Shown: positions 38,139-46,859, counted from the first letter of the stretch. The stretch is 64,000 bases of DNA from Azonexus fungiphilus (GCF_003634965.1 NZ_RBXP01000004.1:1-64000); one strand, 5' to 3'. The notes: generated by a model from the sequence alone, not told the origin. A program made the numbers and translations.

Positions 38139-38876
38139 ATGAATCTGCCCCGTTTCTATTGCCGGGAGGCCCTTTCGCCGGGCGCCCACGTCGAGTTGCC
38201 CGAGCCGGTTGCCCGCCACGCCGTGCGCGTCCTGCGCCTGCCGCCGGGGGCGCCGATGGTGCTGTTCGACGGCCGTGGTGGCGAATACCTGGCGCACATC
38301 GAGCGCATCGAGAAAAACCGCGTTTTCGCCGAGCTGGCCGACTGGCGCGACGTCGAGCGCGAATCGCGGCTGGCGGTGACGCTGGTGCAGGCGCTGCAGG
38401 CCGGCGACAAGATGGATTTCACGATCCAGAAGGCGGTCGAGCTCGGTGTCCGCGACATCGTTCCGGTCGACAGCCGGCGCAGCGTGCTCAAGCTGGCCGG
38501 CGACCGTGCCGGCAAGCGCGTTGCCCACTGGCAGGGCGTTGCCGCCTCGGCCTGCGAGCAATGCGGGCGCAACCAGGTGCCGCTGGTGGCGCCGCTCGAG
38601 CGCCTGGAGCAGTGGCTGGCGCGGCCGGCCGACGGCGGCCTGCGCCTGATGCTGGCGCCGGATGCCGAGGAAACGCTGGCCGACCTGGTGCCGGCGACGC
38701 GGGTGCAGTTGCTGATCGGGGCCGAAGGGGGGCTCGATCCGCAGGAAATGATCGCGGCGCGGCAGGCCGGATTCCGGGCGGTACGCCTGGGGCCGCGCGT
38801 GCTGCGCACGGAAACGGCAGGGCTGGCGGCGCTGGCGGCGTTGCAGGCGCTCTGGGGGGATTTCAGGGAGGGGTAG
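38139..38876 (+). CDS. rsmE: 16S rRNA m3U1498 methyltransferase RsmE
   Basis: RsmE methylates N3 of U1498 in 16S rRNA using S-adenosylmethionine. The 245-residue sequence begins MNLPRFYCREALSPG and ends with the SPOUT knot motifs IGAEGGLDPQE and LGPRVLRTETAGLAAL. The ATG at 38139 fits the family N-terminus and the previous frame is a shadow of the thioredoxin-fold gene. It is the first gene of a tight plus-strand run with pap and argA (three and one bases apart). Confidence 0.95.
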   Translation: MNLPRFYCREALSPGAHVELPEPVARHAVRVLRLPPGAPMVLFDGRGGEYLAHIERIEKNRVFAELADWRDVERESRLAVTLVQALQAGDKMDFTIQKAVELGVRDIVPVDSRRSVLKLAGDRAGKRVAHWQGVAASACEQCGRNQVPLVAPLERLEQWLARPADGGLRLMLAPDAEETLADLVPATRVQLLIGAEGGLDPQEMIAARQAGFRAVRLGPRVLRTETAGLAALAALQALWGDFREG

Positions 38877-38879
38877 AAG

Positions 38880-40376
38880 ATGTTCGAATCGGCGGAACTC
38901 GGTCACGAGATCGACAAGGAAACGTTCAAGCAGGAGGTGCCCAAGCTGCGCGCGGCGCTGCTCGACGTCCAGTACGACGTCCTGCAGAAGAAGGAATTCC
39001 CGGTGGTCATCCTGATTTCCGGGGTCGACGGCAGCGGCAAGGGCGAAACCATCAACCTGCTCTACTCATGGATGGACCCGCGTCACATCTCGACGCTGGC
39101 CTTTTCCGCGCCGAGCGACGAGGAGGCCGAGCGGCCGGCGATGTGGCGCTACTGGCGCGCCCTGCCGGCCAAGGGCAAGGTCGGCATCTTCGCCGGGTCG
39201 TGGTATTCGCAGCCGATCGCCGATCGCATCACCGGCGCGTTGCGCCGTTCCGAACTCGACGAGCGACTCGACGACATCAACCGCTTCGAGGCAATGCTGG
39301 TCAACGAGGGGGCGCTGGTCCTCAAGTTCTGGTTCCACCTTTCGAAGGACGGCCAGAAAAAGCGCCTCAAGGCGCTCGAGAAGGACCCGCGCACTGCCTG
39401 GCGGGTGACCCAGGAAAGCTACGACCGCCTGAAGACCTACGACAAGCTGCAGGATGTCGCCGGGCACGTGCTGCGCGTCACCAATACCGCCAAGGCGCCG
39501 TGGATCATCGTCGAGGGCACCGACGACGCCTACCGTTCGCTGACGGTCGGCCGGATCGTCCTCGACGCCATGCAGCGCCGTCTGCAGCAGCCCCTGCAGC
39601 AGGTACCGGTGGCGCCGCCGATCGTGCATCCGATCGACCGCAAGAACGTGCTCAGCGAACTCGACCTCGACCAGAAGCTGGGTAAGAAGGACTACGAAAG
39701 CCAGCTGGCGAAGTACCAGTCGCGCCTGTCCGAACTGGTCCGCGACCCGCGCTTCACCGAGCACCATTCGCTGGTGCTGGTCTTCGAGGGCTCCGACGCG
39801 GCCGGCAAGGGCGGCAGCATCCGCCGCGTCGGCGCGGCGATGGATGCCCGTCAGTACCAGATCGTCCCGATCGCTGCGCCGACCGAGGAAGAGCGCGCCC
39901 AGCCCTACCTCTGGCGCTTCTGGCGCCACCTGCCGCGCACCGGCCGGGCGACCATCTTCGACCGATCCTGGTATGGGCGGGTGCTCGTCGAGCGGGTCGA
40001 GGGGTTCTGTTCCGAGGCCGACTGGCTGCGCGCCTACGCCGAGATCAACGACTTCGAGCACCAGCTGGTCGAGGCCGGCGCCGTCGTCGTCAAGTTCTGG
40101 CTGCAGATTTCCGCCGACGAACAGCTGCGTCGCTTCAAGGAGCGCCAGGACACCGAGTTCAAGCGCTTCAAGATCACCGACGAGGACTGGCGCAACCGCG
40201 AGAAATGGGACCAGTACGTCGCCGCCGTCTGCGACATGGTCGACCGGACCTCGACCGGCCTGGCGCCGTGGACCCTGGTCGAAGCCAACGACAAGAACTT
40301 TGCCCGCGTGAAGGTGCTGAAGACCGTCTGCGAGCGTCTCGAAGCCGCCCTCAAGGGCGCAGGAAAAAAGAACTGA
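38880..40376 (+). CDS. pap: Polyphosphate:AMP phosphotransferase (class II PPK2, double domain)
   Basis: This enzyme uses polyphosphate to phosphorylate AMP to ADP. The 498-residue protein is a tandem fusion of two PPK2 domains: residues about 10-240 with P-loop SGVDGSGKGE, and about 275-495 with P-loop EGSDAAGKGG and the lid FDRSWYGRVLVERVEG. The first copy lacks the usual DRSWY (it reads AGSWYSQPIADRI), as in known class II enzymes, where only the C-terminal half keeps catalytic residues. It fits polyphosphate-accumulating physiology; the pst-pho genes are in the same window. Confidence 0.93.
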   Translation: MFESAELGHEIDKETFKQEVPKLRAALLDVQYDVLQKKEFPVVILISGVDGSGKGETINLLYSWMDPRHISTLAFSAPSDEEAERPAMWRYWRALPAKGKVGIFAGSWYSQPIADRITGALRRSELDERLDDINRFEAMLVNEGALVLKFWFHLSKDGQKKRLKALEKDPRTAWRVTQESYDRLKTYDKLQDVAGHVLRVTNTAKAPWIIVEGTDDAYRSLTVGRIVLDAMQRRLQQPLQQVPVAPPIVHPIDRKNVLSELDLDQKLGKKDYESQLAKYQSRLSELVRDPRFTEHHSLVLVFEGSDAAGKGGSIRRVGAAMDARQYQIVPIAAPTEEERAQPYLWRFWRHLPRTGRATIFDRSWYGRVLVERVEGFCSEADWLRAYAEINDFEHQLVEAGAVVVKFWLQISADEQLRRFKERQDTEFKRFKITDEDWRNREKWDQYVAAVCDMVDRTSTGLAPWTLVEANDKNFARVKVLKTVCERLEAALKGAGKKN

Positions 40377-40377
40377 C

Positions 40378-41697
40378 ATGAGCGACACGCCGTACGACGA
40401 CCACTTCGTCTCCTGGTTCCGGGCCGTCACGCCCTACATCAACGCCTTCCGCGGCAAGACCTTCGTCATCGCCTTCGGCGGCAAGGCGATCGCCAGCGAG
40501 TTCATCAAGACGCTGGCCTACGACGTCAACCTGCTGGCCAGCCTGGGCATCCGCCTGGTGCTGGTGCACGGGGCGCGGCCGCAGATCGAGGAAGAGCTGC
40601 GCGAGAAGAACCTGGAGTCGCGATACCACCGCGGCTATCGCATCACCGATGCGGAGACCCTCGACTGCGTGCTCGACGCGGTCGGCAGCGTGTACCTCGA
40701 GATCGAGGCGATGCTGTCGCAGGGGCTGCCCAACACGCCGATGGCCAACAGCCGGATCCGCGTGATCGGCGGCAATTTCATCACCGGCCAGCCGATCGGC
40801 GTGCTCGACGGGATCGACATGCACTACGCCGGCAAGGTGCGCAAGGTCGACAGCGAGGGCATCAACGCCCAGCTCGGCTTGGGCAACATCGTGCTGCTCA
40901 ACTGCGAGGGGCCGTCGCCGACCGGCGAGATCTTCAACCTGCAGATGGAAGAGGTCGCCGAGGCGATCGCCGTCGCGATCAAGGCCGACAAGCTCGTCTA
41001 TCTCACCGACAGCCGTGGCGTTACCGACGAATCCGGCGAGCTGCTCGACGCGGTGACCGCCGACGAGGCCTCGCAGCTGCTGCGCGACGCCGGCTGGCTG
41101 AGCAACGACATCATGCGCTACCTGCCCTGCGCGGTGCGGGCCAGCCGCGTCGGCGTCGGCCGTGTGCACCTGATCGGCTACACCCAGGACGGCGCGCTGC
41201 TGCGCGAGCTGTTCACCCACGACGGCGTCGGCACCGTGGTCACCCGCGAATCGCTGGAAAACATCCGCGAGGCCAAGCCCGACGACATCGCCGCGCTGAT
41301 CGCCCTGATCGAGCCGATGGAGCAGGAGGGCATCCTCGTGCACCGGCCGCGCGAGCTGCTCGAGCGCGAGATCGAGCAGTTCTCGATCATGCTCCACGAC
41401 GGCATCATCGTCGGCTGCGCCGCGCTCTACCAGCACTCGCCCGAGGAGGCCGAGCTGGCCTGCCTGGCGGTCAGCCCCGAGCACCGCGAATGGGGCTACG
41501 GCGAGCAACTGATGGAGCGCATCGTCCGCCGCGCCAAGAAAGCCGGGATCAAGCGCCTGTGCGTGCTGACCACGCGCACCGAACACTGGTTCGTCGAGCG
41601 CGGTTTCAAGCTGGGCACGGTCGACGACCTGCCGGCGGCAAAAAAGGAGATGTACAACTACCAGCGGCGTTCGAAGGTCCTGTTCAAGACCTTATAA
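40378..41697 (+). CDS. argA: N-acetylglutamate synthase ArgA
   Basis: ArgA acetylates glutamate with acetyl-CoA, the first step of arginine synthesis. The 439-residue protein has the E. coli-type layout: an amino-acid-kinase-like regulatory domain (about 25-290, with VLVHGARPQIEEEL, where arginine feedback acts) and a C-terminal GNAT acetyltransferase domain with CLAVSPEHREWGYGEQLMERI. Its ATG lies one base after the pap stop, so the two genes are translationally coupled. Confidence 0.95.
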   Translation: MSDTPYDDHFVSWFRAVTPYINAFRGKTFVIAFGGKAIASEFIKTLAYDVNLLASLGIRLVLVHGARPQIEEELREKNLESRYHRGYRITDAETLDCVLDAVGSVYLEIEAMLSQGLPNTPMANSRIRVIGGNFITGQPIGVLDGIDMHYAGKVRKVDSEGINAQLGLGNIVLLNCEGPSPTGEIFNLQMEEVAEAIAVAIKADKLVYLTDSRGVTDESGELLDAVTADEASQLLRDAGWLSNDIMRYLPCAVRASRVGVGRVHLIGYTQDGALLRELFTHDGVGTVVTRESLENIREAKPDDIAALIALIEPMEQEGILVHRPRELLEREIEQFSIMLHDGIIVGCAALYQHSPEEAELACLAVSPEHREWGYGEQLMERIVRRAKKAGIKRLCVLTTRTEHWFVERGFKLGTVDDLPAAKKEMYNYQRRSKVLFKTL

Positions 41698-41726
41698 TGC
41701 GGCGAAGTCTTTCCACGGAGTAACAC

Positions 41727-41999
41727 ATGGCACGTACCGTCAATTGCATCAAGCTCGGCCGCGAGGCCGAAGGCCTCGACCTGCCGCCCTATCCCGGCGC
41801 GCTCGGCCAGCGCATCTTCGAGAATGTCTCGAAGGAAGCCTGGCAGCAGTGGATCAAGCTGCAGACGATGATCATCAACGAGAATCGCCTCAACCTGGTC
41901 GATGCCCGCCACCGCAAGTACCTCGCCGAACAGGTCGAGAAGCACTTCTTCGGCGACGGTGCCGACCAGATCCAGGGCTACGTGCCGCCGCAGTCCTGA
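41727..41999 (+). CDS. yggX: Fe(2+)-trafficking / oxidative damage protection protein YggX
   Basis: YggX is a small cytoplasmic protein that protects Fe-S clusters and labile iron from oxidation. The 90-residue product has the family start [18 protein letters not shown] and the conserved [15 protein letters not shown] and [15 protein letters not shown] ribosome-binding site precedes it. It closes the rsmE-pap-argA run after a 29-base gap and is followed by a GC-rich hairpin. Confidence 0.95.
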   Translation: MARTVNCIKLGREAEGLDLPPYPGALGQRIFENVSKEAWQQWIKLQTMIINENRLNLVDARHRKYLAEQVEKHFFGDGADQIQGYVPPQS

Positions 42000-42020
42000 G
42001 CCGGCGACGACGCAAAAGCA

Positions 42021-42044
42021 AGGCCCCCGCCGCGGCGGGGGCCT
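42021..42044 (+). terminator. Terminator after yggX
   Basis: AGGCCCCCGCC (42021-42031) and GGCGGGGGCCT (42034-42044) form an 11-bp perfect GC-rich stem. The T-run is poor, but the site lies between converging genes. Confidence 0.72.
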
Positions 42045-42064
42045 CGTCGTTTACGGCGTGCGCT

Positions 42065-42274
42065 TCAGTAGCGGAAGTGACCGATCGCGTAGAGGACGAT
42101 GCCGGCACTCGGCAGCAGCACGCCGCCCAGCCATAGCCAGGCCAGGCGGATGGCGTTGTCGATGCTGGCGCTGTCGCCCTCGAGTTCGCTGGGTGCCAGC
42201 CAGGTATCGCCGTTGCCGGTGGCGAGCCTGAGTCTGGCGGTGTCGTGGTGCTGCTGGTGGGCGCTTGCTTGCAT
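42065..42274 (-). CDS. Small single-helix membrane protein, unknown
   Basis: A 69-residue protein with a polar N-terminal 40 residues (MQASAHQQHHDTARLRLATG) and one hydrophobic helix near 44-63 (WLWLGGVLLPSAGIVLYAIG). A clear AAGGAG ribosome-binding site lies just upstream of the ATG, supporting translation. It belongs to a run of three tiny minus-strand genes (42065, 42364, 42543). I do not recognise a family. Confidence 0.6.
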   Translation of the reverse strand: MQASAHQQHHDTARLRLATGNGDTWLAPSELEGDSASIDNAIRLAWLWLGGVLLPSAGIVLYAIGHFRY

Positions 42275-42363
42275 GCACGGCTCCTTTTGTCATGTCCCTG
42301 TTGGCATGGCGATGATATACCGGATGCGTTTTTTGGCAATGACGAAGCGATTTTTTTCCGCTT

Positions 42364-42528
42364 TCAGGCCGCCCGTTCGAGCAGCCAGGCCACCACCAGG
42401 CCGCCGCTGACGGCCAGCGTCGCCGACCACAGGCCGGCCTGCTTGAGGCGCAGCAGTTGTTCGTCGAGAAACTGTTCCATGCCGTCGAACAGTTCGGGAA
42501 AGCTGGCGATGTCGCGCTGCTTGTTCAT
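42364..42528 (-). CDS. Very small membrane protein, unknown
   Basis: A 54-residue frame, start ATG at 42528, stop at 42364: MNKQRDIASFPELFDGMEQF, then an amphipathic part (LDEQLLRLKQ) and a C-terminal hydrophobic helix (about 33-50, LWSATLAVSGGLVVAWLL). TGGAG precedes the start. It is shorter than many gene callers accept. It sits 14 bases after the 42543 gene, suggesting an operon of small proteins. Confidence 0.55.
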   Translation of the reverse strand: MNKQRDIASFPELFDGMEQFLDEQLLRLKQAGLWSATLAVSGGLVVAWLLERAA

Positions 42529-42542
42529 GCTTGGCTCCAGTG

Positions 42543-42797
42543 TCAGAGGGTTTTGCCGAGGCGCTGCAGCAGGTTCCAGGCGGCCTGGCGCTGGCTCGTC
42601 TCGTGGTTGATGCGGGTTTGTTGCCGGCCGAAGGCGTCGCGACTCTGGCGGTCAAGGCGGGCCGCCTCGATGCTGCGCACGCAGCGCCAGCGATGGCCGG
42701 CGCGGGTCGGATAGAGGCGCATCTGGTCGCGCGGGTGATGCACCCGGCAGCAATAGCAGTACTGCAGGTCGTCGGTCATCGCAGGCGTCGTCGTCAT
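42543..42797 (-). CDS. Small Cys/His-rich protein, possible zinc ribbon
   Basis: An 84-residue frame (or 78 from the internal ATG at 42779) with an N-terminal Cys/His cluster, YCYCCRVHHPRDQMRLY, then HRWRC and a basic helical C-terminus (RINHETSQRQAAWNLLQRLGK). The Cys and His spacing suggests a small metal-binding finger. Neither start has a good ribosome-binding site. A much longer antisense frame through the EAL gene shares this reading frame and is not real. Function unknown. Confidence 0.5.
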   Translation of the reverse strand: MTTTPAMTDDLQYCYCCRVHHPRDQMRLYPTRAGHRWRCVRSIEAARLDRQSRDAFGRQQTRINHETSQRQAAWNLLQRLGKTL

Positions 42798-42950
42798 GGT
42801 CGTGGACAGGGCGTTGCAGGCGCTGCCAGCATGCCGCCCCTTGATTACATCGACATGACAGCGGCGATGGTCGTGGCGCCGGGTGTCACCGAACTGAAAC
42901 ATGCGCCGCCTAAACTGGGTTTCCCGTATCCGTTTCCCCGGCCGCCATCC

Positions 42951-44780
42951 ATGCTCTCCCTGATCGACAACGAAACCGCCGAACTGCGCGACATCCTCGC
43001 GCGCGGCCTGCTGGTGCCCGTCTTCCAGCCGATCGTCGATTTCCGGGCGCGGGCGGTGTTCGGCTACGAAGCGCTGATCCGCGGCCCGGAAGGCAGCCGG
43101 CTGCATGCGCCCGACGCCCTCTTCGCCGCCGCCAAGCGCGCCGGGCTCGGTCTGGCGCTCGAGCACGCCTGCCGCGAGGCCAGCCTGCGCGGTTTCGCCG
43201 GCCAGGCCCTGGTCGGCCGCCTGTTCCTCAACGTCACCCCGGGTTGCCTGCTCGATCCGCTGCTGATGAACGGACACACCCAGTCCTTGCTGCGCGAGCT
43301 TGGCCTGCCGGCCAACCGGATTGTCCTCGAGCTGACCGAGAACCAGCAGATCACCGACCTGCCGGGCATCCAGGAGGCCCTGCTGCACTACCGCGGGCGC
43401 GGCTTCCAGATCGCCATCGACGATCTCGGCGAGGGCTTTGCCAACCTGCGCATGTGGTCGGACCTGCGTCCGGAGTTCGTCAAGATCGACAAGCACTTCG
43501 TGCGCGGCATCGCCGACGACCGGATCAAGTACCACTTCGTCCGCGCCATGCAGGATCTGGCCGAGATCTGCAATGCCTCGCTGGTTGCCGAGGGGATCGA
43601 GTCGGTCGAGGATTTCAACTGCATCCGCGACATGGGTATCGCCTGCGGCCAGGGTTTCTTCATCGCCAAGCCGGCGGTGACGCCGCCGCGCCAGCTGCCG
43701 CAGACGGTTGCCGGCGCGCTCGACCAGCGCCGGGTCTCGGTGACGCCGCTGGCCGCCGGGCCGGGCAAGCTGCCGACGGCGCGGACCCTGCTGCGACCGA
43801 TCGAGCCGTTGCCGCACACCGCCACCAACGATGTCGCGATCGCCCGTTTCGAAGCCGATCCCGAGCTCTATGTGCTGCCTGTGGTCAATGGCGGCCAGCC
43901 GGTCGGCATGCTCAACCGGCACAGCCTGATCGACCGCTTTGCCAGGCCGTTCCGGCGCGAGCTCTATGGCAGCAAGAGCTGCGAGCTGTTCATGGATCAC
44001 GCGCCGCTGATCGTCGACCAGCAGGCGAGCATCCAGGAACTGGCGCTGATGCTGGCGCTGGCGCCCAAGCACTACCTCTACGACGGCTTCATCGTCACCG
44101 GCGACGGGCGCTACCTCGGTGTCGGCAGCAGCCAGGACCTGATGGGCACGATCACCGAGATGCAGATCAGCGCCGCCCGCTACGCCAATCCGCTGACCCA
44201 GCTGCCGGGCAACGTGCCGATCAACGAGCACATCGACCGGATGCTCACCGCCGATGCCGAGTTCGTCGCCGCCTACATCGATATCGACAACTTCAAGCCG
44301 TTCAACGACAACTTCGGCTACCGGCGCGGCGACGACCTGATCCAGACGCTCGGCCAGCTGGTCTGCGAGGCCGTCGATCCGCGCAACGACTTCGTCGGGC
44401 ACATCGGCGGCGACGACTTCTTCGTCGTTTTCCAGAGCCACGACTGGGAAATGCGCTGCTGGCAGCTGGTGCGCGGCTTCGCCGAGCGCATGGAGGCGAT
44501 GATCGCGCCCGAGGAGCGTGCGCAGGGCGGCTACATGGCCGAAAACCGGCGCGGCGAGCTTGGCTTCCAGAGCCTGCCGACCTTGTCGATCGGCGCCGTG
44601 CGCGTTGGCGCCGGGCATTTCGAGTCGCATCGCGAAGTCGCCGCCGCCGCCTCGGTGGCCAAGAAGCAGGCCAAGAAACGGGCCAAGGAACCGGGCGGCG
44701 TCATCGGCGGCAGCGTCTTCATCGAGCGCCGCCGGCCGAATGTCGACGGTGGCGGCCCGGTCGTTCGCCAGCTCAACTGA
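42951..44780 (+). CDS. EAL-CBS-GGDEF c-di-GMP protein
   Basis: The 609-residue protein begins with an EAL domain (about 15-250: YEALIRGP, LNVTPG, LELTEN, IAIDDLGEGFANL, KIDKHFV, AEGIESVED), whose metal and catalytic residues look intact, then a CBS pair (about 285-405) and a GGDEF-type domain (about 410-570) whose signature reads GGDDF instead of GGDEF. The probable role is a c-di-GMP phosphodiesterase gated by nucleotide binding to the CBS module. A Lys-rich tail follows (KKQAKKRAK). The ATG at 42951 is favoured; a start at 42831 would add 40 weakly conserved residues. Confidence 0.88.
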   Translation: MLSLIDNETAELRDILARGLLVPVFQPIVDFRARAVFGYEALIRGPEGSRLHAPDALFAAAKRAGLGLALEHACREASLRGFAGQALVGRLFLNVTPGCLLDPLLMNGHTQSLLRELGLPANRIVLELTENQQITDLPGIQEALLHYRGRGFQIAIDDLGEGFANLRMWSDLRPEFVKIDKHFVRGIADDRIKYHFVRAMQDLAEICNASLVAEGIESVEDFNCIRDMGIACGQGFFIAKPAVTPPRQLPQTVAGALDQRRVSVTPLAAGPGKLPTARTLLRPIEPLPHTATNDVAIARFEADPELYVLPVVNGGQPVGMLNRHSLIDRFARPFRRELYGSKSCELFMDHAPLIVDQQASIQELALMLALAPKHYLYDGFIVTGDGRYLGVGSSQDLMGTITEMQISAARYANPLTQLPGNVPINEHIDRMLTADAEFVAAYIDIDNFKPFNDNFGYRRGDDLIQTLGQLVCEAVDPRNDFVGHIGGDDFFVVFQSHDWEMRCWQLVRGFAERMEAMIAPEERAQGGYMAENRRGELGFQSLPTLSIGAVRVGAGHFESHREVAAAASVAKKQAKKRAKEPGGVIGGSVFIERRRPNVDGGGPVVRQLN

Positions 44781-44785
44781 AACGC

Positions 44786-44829
44786 TTTTTGCCTGGATTT
44801 GACGGTCGACCGTCGAATCCAGGCAAAAA
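44786..44829. repeat. 44-base near-perfect palindrome centred on GGTCGACC
   Basis: Arms at 44786-44799 and 44816-44829 are fully complementary (T-run, GCCTGGATT / AATCCAGGC, A-run), and the centre 44801-44814 is itself a perfect palindrome, GACGGTCGACCGTC. Only one base pair in the whole element is mismatched. It lies six bases after the EAL gene stop and before the convergent phasin gene, so it would be a strong bidirectional terminator. A second hairpin (ACCCGGC 44833-44839 / GCCGGGT 44844-44850) follows. Confidence 0.8.
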
Positions 44830-44883
44830 AGCACCCGGCCGCAGCCGGGTTGAAAGGAAGAGAGACGGGGTTGGTCCTGTCGC

Positions 44884-45435
44884 TCAGGCGGCGTTGCGGC
44901 TGCGCCGCCGCGGCGCGCGCGGCTCGCCGAGCGCGGCCGAGAGCTGGCGCATCTCGAGGCTGGCCTGTTCGACCCCCTCGATGGCGGCGGCATTGATTTC
45001 CTGAAGTGTCTTCTCGGCGCCGACCAGCGTCTTGCGCAGCGCACCGAGCGCGAGCTCGGCCTCGGGCGGGCTGTTTTTCTCGGCGTGGCGAAGGCTGGCG
45101 AAGACGATTTCGTCGATCACCCGGATCTGTCCTTCGCTGGTCCGCAGCAGCGCTTTCTGGGTATCGCCGACGATCGCCCAGGTGCCCTCGAGCAGTTCGC
45201 TGCTGCGGGCCAGTGCATCGAGCCAGAGGCTGGCGGGAAAGCGGGTCAGCGATTCGACCTGGCCGTGGCCGAGCGCCGACCAGTGGCGGCTGCCCTGCTC
45301 GATGCTGGCGCGGCCGGTGGCGGCGAGCAGTTCGTTGAGGCGCTGGCCGCCGTGGAGCAGGCTGGCCGAAAGGCCGAGCAGGTGGTTCAGCGCGTGTTCG
45401 CGGCTGGCGGCGATTTCCTGAGCGGACAAGAACAT
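44884..45435 (-). CDS. Phasin-family protein
   Basis: Phasins coat polyhydroxyalkanoate granules. The 183-residue sequence is almost wholly helical, with a phasin-type organisation: a pattern of Leu/Ala heptads, RFPASLWLDALARSSELLEGTWAIVGDTQKALLR in the middle, and a basic Ala/Arg tail (RAPRRRSRNAA). No membrane helix or signal is visible. Sequence identity to named phasins is not high enough for a symbol. PHA storage would fit the polyphosphate genes in the window. Confidence 0.7.
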   Translation of the reverse strand: MFLSAQEIAASREHALNHLLGLSASLLHGGQRLNELLAATGRASIEQGSRHWSALGHGQVESLTRFPASLWLDALARSSELLEGTWAIVGDTQKALLRTSEGQIRVIDEIVFASLRHAEKNSPPEAELALGALRKTLVGAEKTLQEINAAAIEGVEQASLEMRQLSAALGEPRAPRRRSRNAA

Positions 45436-45495
45436 GGGGCGCTCCCGGCGATTGAGTCCGGCCAGCCTAGCGCCCCGATGTGACAGGCCGATGAC

Positions 45496-46164
45496 TCAGC
45501 CGATGCGGCGTACCCCGGTGTCGGTGCCGAGCAGCAGCAGGTCGGCCGGGCGCATCGCGAACAGGCCGTTGGTGACGACGCCGACGATCTGGTTGATCTG
45601 CGCTTCCAGCCCCTTGGGATCGCTGATCGAGAGACCGCGGACATCGAGGATCAGGTTGCCGTTGTCGGTGACGAAGCCTTCGCGCAGCACCGGCGTGCCG
45701 CCGAGCTTGGTCAGCTGGCGGGCGACGTGGGCGCGGGCCATGGGGATGACCTCGACCGGCAGCGGGAACTTGCCCATGGTGTCGACCAGCTTCGAGCCAT
45801 CGGCGATGCAGACGAAGCGCTCGGCGACCGCGGCGACGATCTTCTCGCGCGTCAGCGCGCCGCCGCCGCCCTTGATCATGTTCAGGCCGGCGTCGATCTC
45901 GTCGGCGCCATCGACGTAGATCGGGATGCAATCGACGTCGTTGAGGTCGAGCACGGCGATGCCGTGGCTCTCGAGGCGCTTGCGCGTCGCCTCCGAACTG
46001 GCGACGGCGCCGCGGTAGCGGTCCTTGTGCGCGGCCAGCGCATCGATGAAGAAGTTGGCGGTCGACCCCGTGCCGACGCCAATAATCGCGCCGGCCGGCG
46101 CCTGTTCGGCGACATGGTCGGCCGCCGCCTGGGCGACCGCCTGCTTGAGTTCGTCCTGGGTCAT
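45496..46164 (-). CDS. rpiA: Ribose-5-phosphate isomerase A
   Basis: RpiA interconverts ribose-5-phosphate and ribulose-5-phosphate, supplying the Calvin cycle and nucleotide synthesis. The 222-residue protein has [56 protein letters not shown] and the DNGNLILDV motif. The length is normal. It is divergent from the H1-like gene across 111 bases. Confidence 0.96.
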   Translation of the reverse strand: MTQDELKQAVAQAAADHVAEQAPAGAIIGVGTGSTANFFIDALAAHKDRYRGAVASSEATRKRLESHGIAVLDLNDVDCIPIYVDGADEIDAGLNMIKGGGGALTREKIVAAVAERFVCIADGSKLVDTMGKFPLPVEVIPMARAHVARQLTKLGGTPVLREGFVTDNGNLILDVRGLSISDPKGLEAQINQIVGVVTNGLFAMRPADLLLLGTDTGVRRIG

Positions 46165-46275
46165 GGCAATTCTCCGTGAATGGTGTTGGCGCGCATTTTA
46201 CCTGTCAAAAAACTTTAATCTTGTGACAGCGAGGAATCGCTAAACTGCGCATACCGTTTTCATGGGAGAGCAGTG

Positions 46276-46800
46276 ATGACCGACAGCAAGCAGGCGCCCA
46301 AGCGCCAACCGGCGAAACCCGCCACCCGCCAGCCCGCCGCCAAGCCGGCAGCCAAGCCCGTTGCCAAGCCGGCACCGGCCGCCAAGGCCGCCGCGCCGGC
46401 GACCGTTGCCGCCACCGTCCGGGCACGCTCGCCGCGCAAGGCCCCGGCCGTCGCCGAGACGGTTGCCCGGCACCAGAAGGAACTCGCCGCCGCGCTCGAG
46501 AAGGCCGAGGCGATCAGCTACGAGCCGGCGCCGGCGGCGAAGGCCAAGCCGGCCAAGGCAAGCAAGCCGGCCAAGGTCAAGAAGGCCAAGCTGGTACGCG
46601 ACAGCTACGCCATGCCCGAGGCCGAATACGCCCAGATCGCGGTGCTCAAGAAACGCCTCGGCGCGCTCGGCAGCGAGATCAAGAAGAGCGAACTGCTGCG
46701 CGCCGGCATCGCCGCGCTGGCGGCACTCAACGACACCGAACTGAAGGCGGTGACCGACCGCGTCGAACGCATCAAGACCGGCCGGCCGAGCAAGAAGTGA
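46276..46800 (+). CDS. Histone-H1-like basic protein with a conserved C-terminal domain
   Basis: The 174-residue protein has a long Lys/Ala/Pro-rich N-terminal part (repeated PAAKPAAKP, AKPAKASKPAKVKKAK), like the tails of bacterial H1-like proteins, and a compact C-terminal domain of about 65 residues (DSYAMPEAEYAQIAVLKKRLGALGSEIKKSELLRAGIAAL) that recurs in betaproteobacterial proteins. DNA binding is likely from charge but the fold is not identified. The ATG at 46276 follows GGGAGAG; an adjacent GTG is in frame. Confidence 0.7.
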   Translation: MTDSKQAPKRQPAKPATRQPAAKPAAKPVAKPAPAAKAAAPATVAATVRARSPRKAPAVAETVARHQKELAAALEKAEAISYEPAPAAKAKPAKASKPAKVKKAKLVRDSYAMPEAEYAQIAVLKKRLGALGSEIKKSELLRAGIAALAALNDTELKAVTDRVERIKTGRPSKK

Positions 46801-46831
46801 TCGGTGCGGGCGATCCCGTTCGCCCGCTGGT

Positions 46832-46859
46832 GCAGCCCCAGGACGCCGGACGGGGCTGC
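46832..46859. terminator. Hairpin between converging genes
   Basis: GCAGCCCC (46832-46839) pairs with GGGGCTGC (46852-46859), ending at the stop of the thioredoxin-like gene. It has no T-run, so its strength is uncertain. Confidence 0.5.

Noticed and set aside
42798-45044. Minus-strand extension of the small Cys/His gene to an 833-codon frame
   Set aside because: It runs antisense through the EAL-CBS-GGDEF gene; only the last 84 codons after 42797 are plausible as a small gene.
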